Shown piece by piece: positions 11,928 to 22,289 of a DNA stretch of 64,000 nt. The DNA is from Lepus europaeus (lineage: Eukaryota; Chordata; Mammalia; Lagomorpha; Leporidae). Position 1 is the first letter of the stretch, and each line of letters opens with the position of its first letter. The translations under genes and the position numbers were made by a program. The notes below the pieces were generated by a model, which ran no database searches, was not told the DNA's origin, and was given only the letters and a program-made list of their open reading frames with translations. The stretch spans positions 20,764,001 to 20,828,000 of the forward strand of contig NC_084827.1 of the NCBI RefSeq assembly GCF_033115175.1. The letters run 5' to 3'.

Positions 11928-12081
11928 ATTTTATTCATTTATTTTTTTTTTCCGGACACCCGCAGGCATGCTCCTGAGGCCGGCCACTGCTTCTAGCTAG
12001 CACCTGTGGCCAGCTGGCAGCGCCGGCTGGGCAGCCTCCTAGAGCTAGGGGTCTGGCAGGCTCTGCGGGCGAATGGCATAC
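11928..12081 (-). mobile_element. Unidentified GC-rich retroposed RNA with 17-bp target duplication
   Basis: The identical 17-mer cttttagctccattttt flanks the insert at 11,911-11,927 and 12,082-12,098. On the - strand the insert is a GC-rich body of about 128 nt (starts GTATGCCATTCGCCCGC, ends GCGGGTGTCCGG) followed by an A-rich tail of about 26 nt. Perfect target duplication plus a poly(A)-like tail is the mark of L1-driven retroposition. The body is not C-SINE, and I do not recognise its source RNA. It could be a piece of an mRNA or a structured small RNA. Confidence 0.7.
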
Positions 12082-12108
12082 CTTTTAGCTCCATTTTTCA
12101 CAAAACTT

Positions 12109-12370
12109 ATTTTTTTTTAATTTTTTTTTATTTGAAGGGGAGAGAGAGAGAGAGAGAGCGAGCGAGCTTCCATCTGTTGAATCACTTCCAAAATGCCTGC
12201 AACAACCTGGACTGGGCCAGGCTCAAGCTAGGAGACAGGAACTCCATCCGGGTCTCCCATGTGGGTGACAGAAGCAGAAGCAGAGGCAGAGGCAGGACTC
12301 AATCCCAGGCACTCTGACATGCGTTGCAAGCTTCCCAGGTGGTAGTTTAAATCACTGCACCATGCTTGCC
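12109..12370 (-). mobile_element. C-SINE in palindromic element copy 1
   Basis: Reverse-oriented: T-rich tail, GA run, 'cttccatctgttgaatcac', 'ctccatccgggtctcccatgtggg'. The short flanking words caaaactt and caaactttt fit a worn target duplication. Confidence 0.8.
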
Positions 12371-12402
12371 CAAACTTTTGAAGGCCCCTTGTATGTATTC
12401 TT

Positions 12403-12460
12403 TTTAAAGATTTATTTATTTATTTGAAAGTCAGAGTCCTGGTGGGGAGACTCAGAGAGG

Positions 12461-12492
<32 letters not shown>

Positions 12493-12758
12493 AATCTTCC
12501 ATCTGTTGATTCACTCCCCCACCCCGCAATGCCTGCAGCAGCCTAGACTGGGCTTGGCTGAAGTCAGGAGCCAGGAAATCCATCCTTGTCTCCCATATAG
12601 GTGGCAGGAGAGCCAGTATTTAAGCCCTCTTCTGTTGCCTTCCCAGATGCATTAACAAGAAGCTGAATTGGAAGCAAAGCAGCCAGGACTCCAACTGGTC
12701 CTCCAATGTGGGATTGTCGTAGGTGGTGGCTTAACCTGCTGCAACACAATGCCGGCCC
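12403..12758 (-). mobile_element. C-SINE
   Basis: Begins 'aaagatttatttatttatttg' and a GA run; ends 'ctgctgcaacacaatgccggcccc'. It lies right after the palindromic element. Confidence 0.85.
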
Positions 12759-13325
12759 CTTCTTCTATGTATTTTTGTCATAGTAACAGAGAGAGGGGAA
12801 ATGCTGTTTTTTGTATTTCACTTTTCCATTTAGACACGCACCAAAGGGCTTGTTTGCTTGATTCTTCTTGGCATTAAGTTCCAAATCTTCTCAACTCTGT
12901 CCCCCTGTAGAGAAAGTTAAAGGCCCTCCTGGGACATCTTGGAATGTGGGGAAAAGGAAGAAAATGAGGAAAATGAGGTGAAGTATGGAGTATTTAGAAA
13001 AGGGGCAGGGCTCATTCCTCCAAACCCTTTCCCTTTTGATGGGCAGGGGAGGGATGCTTATGGTGCGAAGAGGAATGGGGATGGAGGAGTGGGGAAGTGT
13101 TTGTTTTTAGCTCTCATGTGGGATAGGTATCTACACAGAAATTGTACTTCAGGAGGTCCCTTATTATCAGAGGGCCCAGAGATGTGCTGTCCAGTAAGTA
13201 CCCACCAATAACACGTGGCTATTTAAATGTAATTAAATAAAATGAGCAATTTAGCTCCTCACTCACACTAGCCACATATCAAATGCCCTGTAGTCAGTGA
13301 CACATGGATCATGGCTGCCATATTA
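12759..13325. other. Gene-free spacer
   Basis: Unique-looking A/G-rich sequence with no exon, repeat family or RNA gene that I recognise. Confidence 0.4.
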
Positions 13326-13662
13326 GATTTTTTTTTTTAAGATTGATTTATTTATTTGAAAGTCAGAATTACACAGAGAGAGGAGAGGTAGAGAGAGAGA
13401 GAGGTCTTCCATCTGCTGGTTCACTCCCCAATTGGCTGCAACGACCAGAGCAGGGGGGATCCGAAGCCAGGAGCCAGGAGGTTCTTCTAGGTCTCCCATG
13501 TGGGTTCAGGGGCCCAAGGATTTGGGCCATCTTACACTTCTTTCCCAGGCCATAGCAGAGAGCTGGATCAGAAGTGGAGTAGCCGGGTCTCGAACCAGCG
13601 CCCATATGGGATGCCGGCGCTTCAGATCAGGGCATTAACCCACTGTGCCACAGTGCCAGCCC
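13326..13662 (-). mobile_element. C-SINE, first of a tandem pair
   Basis: Full-length reverse copy from the T-rich tail through 'ccactgtgccacagtgccagcccc'. It abuts a second copy in the same orientation, separated by only a few bases. Confidence 0.88.
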
Positions 13663-13666
13663 CGCC

Positions 13667-13698
13667 AGAAAATCAGAGTTACACACAGAGAGAAGGAG

Positions 13699-13742
<44 letters not shown>

Positions 13743-13994
13743 CATCCACTAGTGCATTCCCCATTGGCCGCATGGCTGGAGCTGCGCCGATCTGAAGCCA
13801 GGAGCCAGGAGCTTCTTCCAGGTCTCCACGCAGTTTTGGGGGGGCCCAAGGACTTGGGCCATCTTCCACTGCTTTCCCAGGCCACAGCAGAGAGCTGGAT
13901 TAGAAGTGGAGCAGCCGGGACTTGAACTGGTGCCCATGTGGGATGCTGGCACTGCAGGTGGCGGCTTTACCTGCTACACCACAGTGCCAGCCTC
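13667..13994 (-). mobile_element. C-SINE, second of a tandem pair
   Basis: Reverse copy starting 'aaaatcagagttacacacag' and ending 'cctgctacaccacagtgccagcctc'. It lacks the usual T-rich tail, so the neighbour may have inserted at its tail. Confidence 0.85.
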
Positions 13995-14442
13995 GAGAGT
14001 ATGTTAGGAGGTGTGTGGGGGCTGGTTTAAATAATAGAGTCAGAAGTGAGAAAATTATTCTCTTTTCAGCTTACTTTCAATTCTGATTGTTTCAAGGAGA
14101 AAGTTTCATCTTGGTTCTAGTCCTTCGTGTCTCTCTAACAGTTGTTAATCTTTCTTATGAAAAAGAAAGGGAGTTTTAGGCTTTGAGCTTTGGGCAGGAA
14201 GGGAATTCTAGGATTTGATAACATCACTGTGTTCCAGTGAATTTATTTTTATAGTCACTTTCTATTTATGGCAAGTGGTTTTGGTTTTCCATTTTATGAT
14301 AGTGATAAAAATATACCTTTTAAAGTAAATGTCTATAAGCATCTATGTCAATAAAAAACATTAATAGGGCAGATAGAAGGTAGATAAAGGCTGGACTCAT
14401 GAAGACAGTGCAAGAATGACAGACATTTTGGAAGTTATTCCT
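13995..14442. other. Gene-free spacer
   Basis: AT-rich sequence. No recognisable feature. Confidence 0.35.
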
Positions 14443-14771
14443 TTAAAAAAGATTTATTTTATTTATCAGAAAGTCAGATGACAGAGGGAGAGGGAGAAGC
14501 AGAGAAAGAGACCTTTCGTCTGCTGGCTCACTCCCCCAAATGGCTGCACCAGCCAGAGCTGGGCCAGGCTGAAGCCAGGATCCAGGAACTCCACCTGGGT
14601 CTCCCACGTGGGTGGCCGAGGCCCAAGTACCTGAGACATCTCCCACGGCTTTCCCAGGCACATTAACAAGGAGCTGAACTGGAAGCACAGCAACCTGGTC
14701 TCAACAGGTGCTTTACTATGGACACCGGTGTTGCAGGCAGCAGCTTAACCCTCTGCACAATGATGCCCTAC
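14443..14771 (-). mobile_element. C-SINE
   Basis: 'aaaaaagatttattttatttatc' tail, body words 'ctgctggctcactcccccaaatggctgc' and 'cacctgggtctcccacgtgggtgg', diverged head 'ctgcacaatgatgcc'. Confidence 0.85.
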
Positions 14772-14799
14772 CTATCATGCTTTGATGCAAGAAATATTG

Positions 14800-15020
14800 G
14801 TCACTGGAGTCAGAAGATTTGAGGCACTGGCTAGCTCTGTGGGAATTGATCATGGGCAACTGATCATTGCCAAGTGACCTTGAACAAATCACTCCAGCTC
14901 TCCATAAGAGGTGAGAAATCATGGAGGAAGTGCTGTCCTGCCCACCTCACTGGGTTAAAGGAAATGACAGAGGAGATGAGAGGGCGGACCACACAGGAAG
15001 AAGGTATTATTACTATTACC
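14800..15020 (+). mobile_element. MIR-like SINE
   Basis: Resembles the MIR core: 'gtgaccttgaacaaatcactccagctctcc' then 'cacctcactgggttaaaggaaatg'. Ancient and diverged. Confidence 0.5.
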
Positions 15021-15876
15021 CTGTACCCATAGGATTACAAATCCTGCAAGTGACCAAAGGGACACCTAAAATCACATCCTGACTCTGAATCCTTCAGGGT
15101 GAGGATGGCTCCCAAGGGGTCACTGGGAAAAGTTCAGTGCCTCTGGGTGGCGGAGGGGAAGATGAGTTGAAAACTGGATCTCAGCTGGTCTCCTTTGTCC
15201 TGGCTAGCATTTAGAGGGCCTGCAGCCTCTGTGCCCACCCTCACGCAGACCCCCTTTCTGTTCTGAGTCAGATGCACACAGGTCTTTGGGTGGCCCATTA
15301 TGTTGTATTTTTGCTTGAAACAGGTGTTTTGCTAAACTGGGTAGGAAAAGTTGTGTAACAGATATTCTTCTCTTGGATCTTGACTCCGGGGTTCCCGTTC
15401 CATTTAGGGCAGTAGTCTTTCTTGGAGGATTTGTATTTTGGAAGGTGGTACCCCATTGACCTGTGGGGAGAAGAAGGAACAGAAGAAACCTTCAGCAATC
15501 AACTGAGATCGTGGGCTGATCTCTGGCTTTTAGAACACCAGGAAAATCCTATGGGAAGCGATGGAATAAGGTGATCAATGCTGGGCATATGTGGAGTTAA
15601 TTTATAAAAATAATTTTTTAAAAAATTGAATCATTGGTGCAAAAAAATGTCCATTAGAGTCCCAAGGTGATGGACAGGAAAGTTTACTAAGAGCTGGTGT
15701 TGGGTCGGGGAGGACCCCCAAGGAGTGAGAATGTGCTGCGGGCTAGAATGTTAACCAAGGATCTCACGCTGATGGGCTCAGTACTCTCCACTACCACCCT
15801 GCAAGGTCAATACTGACAAGAAACTCACAAGAAACAGGCTTTGGCTTTGGTTGGTCAAGGTCAAACAACAAATTTA
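15021..15876. other. Gene-free spacer
   Basis: No exon or RNA gene recognised. A short hydrophilic frame on the - strand near 15,298-15,498 has no known relative. Confidence 0.35.
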
Positions 15877-15890
15877 ACAACCTGAGTTTC

Positions 15891-16181
15891 TTTTTGGACA
15901 GGCAGAGTGGATAGTGAGAGAGAGAGACAGGTCTTCCTTTCTGCCGTTGGTTCACCCTCCAATGGCCGCTGCGGCCAACGTATCGCGCTGATCCAAAGCC
16001 AGGATCCAGGTGCAGGGCCCGAGGACTTGGGCCATCCTCCACTGCCTTCCTGGGCCATAGCAGAGAGCTGGCCTGGAAGAGGGGCAACCGGGATAGAATC
16101 TGGTGCCCCAACCGGGACTAGAACCTGGTGTGCCGGCGCCACAAGGTGGAGGATTAGCCTGTTGAGCCACGGCGCTGGCCG
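15891..16181 (-). mobile_element. Young C-SINE with 14-bp target duplication
   Basis: The 14-mer acaacctgagtttc flanks the copy at 15,877-15,890 and 16,182-16,195. The body is close to the young C-SINE type (ccgttggttcaccctccaatggccgc ... gagccacggcgctggcc) but lacks a long T-rich tail. Confidence 0.92.
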
Positions 16182-16389
16182 ACAACCTGAGTTTCGAGGT
16201 GAGCTCTTCACCACTGCAACACACGGCTACTAGCATGGCAGGCTCGAAAGGGAGCTGAGAAATTTAGCTCTACCCACACTCTTCCCGGGGTAAGAAAACA
16301 GAGGCCTTTCATTTTCTAGTTCCCAGTTTGGCTATCATAAGAAAACTGGTAGAAAAATGGGTAAACAGCAAACCTCTATTGAGGTTTTA

Positions 16390-16515
16390 GATTGAGACCA
16401 TCCTTTAACCTGTGCAATACCTATTGGGTAGCTATCATTCCTATTTTACAGTTGGGAAACCTGAAGCCTTGAAATATTAAAGCAATTTCCCTAAGGTCAT
16501 ACAGCTGATAAGGCC
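16390..16515 (-). mobile_element. MIR-like SINE fragment
   Basis: Reverse MIR signature: 'attttacagttgggaaacctgaag' then 'cctaaggtcatacagctgataagg'. Confidence 0.6.
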
Positions 16516-17618
16516 CAAAGTTGACTAGCTCATGAATCTACATCAGTCAGATATCCAAATAAAACTATTTTCTCTGACATCCTTGTGACTTCTCAAGCTG
16601 GGAAAGTGAGGTCACTCGTGAAGGGACAGGACTCAGAGCAGTGGGGTGCCCTGAAGAGCTATGATTAGGGAATGATGGAGGGAAGCAGCAGGTCAGCAAA
16701 ACCAAGATGATGTAAAGAGACTGCACGGGCTGGATTTGGCTGCAGGAGGTGCCGCTGGTGAGTGCTGGGAGACAGGCAGGCTCTCAGTGAAATGCCAGGA
16801 ACCAAGTGGAAGCCACGGTTATTGTGAAGGAGCGAGCACTAAAGAGGCATTGTTCAGGGAGCACCCAGGAAATTGTAGTTTGATGAAAGGAGCTAAAGGG
16901 AGCTTGGAGAGGTGGCACCGAGGTCTTGAGCCTGAGCTAGCGGCAGTGGTGCCTGAGGTGGCCCTGGGGACGGCAGGACGAGGAGAATCGCTCTCCTATG
17001 GGAACGGCTCTGGGGATGGCGGGACAAGGAGGCTGCTTGCAGCTCTGCTGATATGGACGGCCTGGAGGACCAAGTCATGGTGACTGCCCATCAGGAAGTG
17101 AGAGGGAGAAGCAGTCAGCGTTCAGGAGAAGGGTCAGGGTTGGAGGTGAGAATCTGAGAGCCAACTCTAGCCTGGGGAAGGTAGGGATTCAAAGTGTATA
17201 GAATAGAAAGCATATATTTTCTACCCCCAGCTACACACCCTCAAAGCAAGCCATGTTACTTACAAACAAGGTAAAATTCTGCATCAGTGGAGACAGAGGT
17301 ACCCAAGCACACCTCACCCTATCTCCACCATGCTTGCTTGCAAGCACATATGTCAGTGTGGCATCAGGGAGAAACCTAGCTCTGACTTCTTTCTGAAGCC
17401 AGGTTCAAGTTGGGGAGTCCACAAAGACCTCCATGGACTTGCAGTGACCAAGTCAGGAAACAGTTGTTGGTGAGGCAGTAAAACAGAAATCAGAGCAGGA
17501 GTGCTTTTTGCATTTTGGTCTTCCCACGACAGGCCTCACCACCCACCTCCCTTCTCTCACCCTCAGCTCCTCTTCCACCCTCTGCCCCCACCCCCGGGCC
17601 TTCCCCGCACTCCCTTAC
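16516..17618. other. Spacer that includes the FSCN3 3' UTR side
   Basis: Contains the sequence just past the FSCN3 stop codon (17,619, - strand). No clear AATAAA on the - strand was found in the first few hundred bases, so the FSCN3 polyadenylation site is not placed. The rest is unique and gene-free. Confidence 0.35.
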
Positions 17619-20600
17619 CTAAAATTCCCAGATACACTCTTTGGTAATATCTTCGCTGTCTGCCAGTAGGGTGCCGCTTCGATCTGCTCGCATGTAGAAG
17701 CCATTGGGTGCCAGCACGGTGAGCAAATTGCTCCCCTGAAGCTCTATACAGAAGTTGAGGGCAAACTTTCCCCAGGGGCGAAAGGTGCCAAAGGATGTGA
17801 TTGACCAGAAGGAACCACCTTGTGCTGGGGAGAGAGGAGCTCAGGTTGGTGGGCTGCTTGGTGGGCTGTCCTCCAGCAGTCCTGCCTCCAAGGGGCCTCC
17901 TGGAGCCATGCCACCCTCCCGTGGCCCCCTACCCTGCCTGTGCTGGTAGAGCCCTCTATGGAGACACGGTGGGGCCAGAAGGGATTCCAGTAGTTTCCGT
18001 CCTGTCCACCCACTCTGGGGTCCTGAGATGTGAGAACAAGCAGCAATCTTGTCTTTCCTTTTATGATGTAAGATGAGCAGGCCCTGAAGTGTGAGCTGGG
18101 GCTAAGACAGGGCTGCACTGTGAGGGGAAGGGGAGCCACTCACCCTGGAAGTGGTAGATGCCATGGCGGCAGGGGAGGAGGTGAATGCAGTCGGGCTGGT
18201 CCAGATTGCACTGCAAGAGGTCGTGCTCCGGCGAGGAGCCCACGTACCCATACCGACCTCGCAACACCAGGAAAGGCCGGTTGGTAAATCGAATGGCCAG
18301 TTCCTCGTTCGGGCCTGAAAGGAATCGGAAGGGATTATTGAGGTGTTCTCCAGAAGCAAGCAAGAGGAAGAACACTCATTGCAGAAGGGTGTTGTCAAGA
18401 TTCTAACTTTTCTTAATATGCAAAGAGTTGTGTACTAATTTTTTTAGAGGCAGAGAGAGAAAGAGAGATCGATGGATCCCATCTGCTAGTTCACTGTCCA
18501 AATACCTACAGAGGGCCAGGAATTCAATCCAGGTCTCCCAAAACATGGGTGGCAGGAACCCAATTACAGGAGCCATCACCCCTGCCTCCCAGGGTCTGCA
18601 TTAGCAGGAAGCTGGAGTCAGGAGCAGAGTCAGGTGTTGAATTCTGGTATGGGCTGTGGGATCTTAACCATTAAACCCTAGGCCCACCCTACCATTTTAA
18701 CTTTTTAAAAATTTATTTATTTGACAGAGTTAGACAGTGAGAGAGAGAGACAGAGAGAAAGGTCTTCCTTTTGCCGTTGGTTCACCCCCAAAATGGCCAC
18801 TATGGCTGGTGCTACGCCGATCCAAAGCCAGGAGCCAGGTGCTTCCTCCTGGTCTCCCATGCAGGTGCAGGGCCCAAGGACCTGGGCCATCCTTCACTGC
18901 CTTCCCGGGCCACAGCAGAGAGCTGGACTGGAATAGGAGCAGCCGGGACTAGAACCGGCGCCCAAGTGAGCCACAGCACCGGACCCCCAACATTTTAACA
19001 TTAATGAACATCTGCTATGCTCCAGGTCTTATACTAAGTGCTTGTGAGGCATTTGTGAGAGCACTTAACACAGTGGGGAGCACACGACATTTCAGTAATA
19101 TTTAATCTTTTGTGATGTATTAATCTCTTTAATCCATGTAACAACTCCATGAAGCAGTGGGGCAGATATCTCTAGTTCTCCAGACAGTGAAACTGAGGCT
19201 CAGAGAGGTAGTTTGCTCATTGACAGAGCAAGTGCACAAACCCAAATCTTCTGACTCTCTTTGTTTTTTTTTTTTAATATTTATTTTATTTTATTTGAAA
19301 GGCAGAGTTACAGAGAGAGGGAGAGACAGAGAGAGAAAGAGATCTGCCATTGCTGGTTCACTCCTCTAATGGCCACAATGGCCAGGGCTGAGCCAGGTCG
19401 AAGCCAGGAGCCACGAGCTTCTTCTGGGTCTCCCATGTGGGTGCAGGGGCTCAAGCAGTTGGCCCATCCTCTCCTGATTTCCCAGGTGCATTGGCAGGGA
19501 ACTGGATTGAAAGTGGAGCAGCCAGGACTCGAACTGGCACCTATACGGTATGCCGGTGCTGCAAGGCAGCAGCTTAACCTGCTACACCACAACCCTGGCC
19601 CCGTTTTTCTTTCTTTCTTTTTTTTCTTAAACTCTTATTTCAGCCCCCTCTGAAAGCGTCCCTGACTTGGCTCACCTGGGATGGTGGCATTGGCCATCAG
19701 AAGGCCATTGGCTGCAATGCCCAGGAAGCGCCCGTTGGAGGACTGCAGGATGATCTTGCCGCAGTTCCAGTGCACCCGGAAGAAAGTGTCCGACTCCATT
19801 GGGTGCCCATCAGCCATCACTGTCCTGTGGCGCCTCTGGAAGAGGAATGAAGATTGACTTCCTCATCTTTCTCCCCGTCATTTTCATTACTAGAGCCTCT
19901 CTCAACATCCCACCTCCCCGTCTTTTTCATTCTTCAAGAATGTGCTTTATGTTTTCTGATCATTTTTGGAGAACGTTCTATGGCCTCAGCTCTCCTATTT
20001 CCCCCGAGTCCAGCTTATTATGGAGAGAAATGAACCTTAGCCCTGACCACAAGACAATTTTGAAATGGATCATAAACATACAAGTATAAGCTAAATCATT
20101 AAACATCTAGAAGAAAACAGAAATTCTTCACAACTTTGTTGTAGGCAATGATTTATTGGGATAAAAAAAGTAGTAACCATGTTAAAAAAATGGACAAATT
20201 GGACTTTTGAAACTAAAAATTTGCTTCTCAAAAGACGCCATTGAGCAGGTGAAAATGCAACACATACACACACACACACACACACTGGGAAAGAATGTTT
20301 ACCAGGCATGTATTTGGCAAAGGACTTGAATTTAGAACATATAAGGAACTCCTACTAATCAATCATAAGACAAACAACTCAGTGACAAATGGAGAAAAGA
20401 TTTGGACAGACATCTTACAAGAGAAAATATATAAAGAACCAAAAAGCTCATGGAAAGCTACTAAAAATGACAAAAGACAAGATAAATGCAAATTAAAGTC
20501 ATAGTAAGATACAATTATATATATCCATTAGAGTGACTAACATTAAAAATACATACCATAACAAGTGTAGGGGAAGACAAGGAGCAATTAGAACCCTCAT

Positions 20601-22248
20601 ATATCACTGGCAAGAGCATAAAATTATATAGTCACTTTAGAAAACTGACATTTTATTATAAAGTTAAACTCACATCTAACATATGACCTAGGAATTCTAC
20701 CCCTTGGTATTCACCAAAGGTAAGGGAAAATATAGACTAACAAAAAGACTTGACATGAATGTTCATAACAACTTTATTCATAACAATAGCCCAAAAAACC
20801 CAGATGTTGATCAGTAAGTCAATGGATAAATAATGTTTATGTTTAAAAAGAGCATTATAATACTAAAATATTATATGAACACTGGTATACATAATAGTAT
20901 AATATTTTAGAACACTACTCATCAATGAAAAGGAATAAACACTGATACATACAATGTCAAGGATGTATCTTAAAAGCATTGTACCAAGCAAAAGGAGCAT
21001 TAATACTGTCCACACCCTGTGATTCCATGTGTCTGAAATTCTAGAGTGGACTGATGTAATCCATCAGACAGAACACAGATTAGTGATAGCAGGGAATAAG
21101 AGATGGAGGAAAACTAATTACAAATGGGCTAGAGGGAATTTCTGTGGAGATGGAAACATTTTGTAAGTTGGTCTGCTTGTGGCATGGTTGCATGAGTGTA
21201 TGCATTTGTCAAAATGCAATTTCACACATAAAAGGGGTGCACTATATGCATACAATTGCCATACATAGTATATACATAGTATCTTTACAACATACAGTCA
21301 TCACCTGATATCCATAAAGCATTGGTTCCAGAACCCCACACTCCACTACCCCTTGGATATCAAAATCCATGGATGCTCAAGTCCCTTGGATAAAATGGAG
21401 CAGTGTTTGCACATAATCCACATGTCCTCCACTGTACTTTATCCTCTGTAGATTATTTATAACACCATATACAATGTGAATGCTATGGAAATGGTTGTTA
21501 TACTGCATTGTTTAGGGAATAATTATAAGAATAAAAGCCTGTACTTGTTCAGTATGGGCAGAACCATCATAGCCTAGCTAACATTTTGAATCCACAATGG
21601 GTTGCATCCACCAATATGGAGTCCACAAATACAGAGGGCCAACTGTACATAATTCATATATAATGTATGTGTATGAGAAAACATACATGTATCTAAATTA
21701 TGGGCTTCAATAGTTTTTTTTAAAATATGAGGCCATTGGGTGACAATGGAGGTTTTTGGACAAGGACCTCCACAGCTCACCTCATCTAATCACCTACCCT
21801 TGAAGAAGGAGAAAGTATGTCTAGAGAGGGAGAGCTCAGAGCTTAAGGTTTCTCTTGCACAGAAGGCCAAGGTCTCACCTGGGCTAGGTAGTAGCCATTG
21901 GCTGAACGAAGCTGCAAGGTGGGGCTCTCGCTGTCACATTCAAACTGGAACAAGGACATTGAGGTCAAACGCTCAGAAGCAGCACATACCTCAGCATCTG
22001 GAGAGCAAGCACACGTCAGAGCGAGCCGAGTCTGTCCTCGCCCTCAGTTCCAGCCCATCCTCCATGCTTCTTTCCTGGGACTCCTCTCCTTTCCTTCCTC
22101 AACCTTCTTCAAATGTATTGGACCATAGTAATCTGGGGAAGACCCAGGCTGCTTTCCCCTGAAGCCTGTATCCCTACTGTTTTTTTTTCCTAAATTAATT
22201 TATTTATTTGAAAGTCAGAGTTACACACACATACACACAGAGAGAGAT

Positions 22249-22289
<41 letters not shown>

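Larger units (their letters stand above)
11877..12390. mobile_element. Palindromic DNA-transposon-like element (copy 1), with two insertions
   Basis: Terminal inverted repeats GGGGGCTTCAAAAAGTTCATG at the left and a counterpart ending CTTTTGAAGGCCCC at the right. The core between them is split by a retroposed GC-rich sequence (11,928-12,081) and by a C-SINE (12,109-12,370). No coding capacity, so it resembles a non-autonomous mariner-like element; the family name is not certain. Two related copies lie at 45,305 and 61,342. Confidence 0.6.

Noticed and set aside
13500-13925. Open frames of 100-160 codons inside SINE copies here and at many other sites
   Set aside because: They recur with similar peptides (for example [16 protein letters not shown]) wherever a C-SINE lies and are non-coding repeat read-through.
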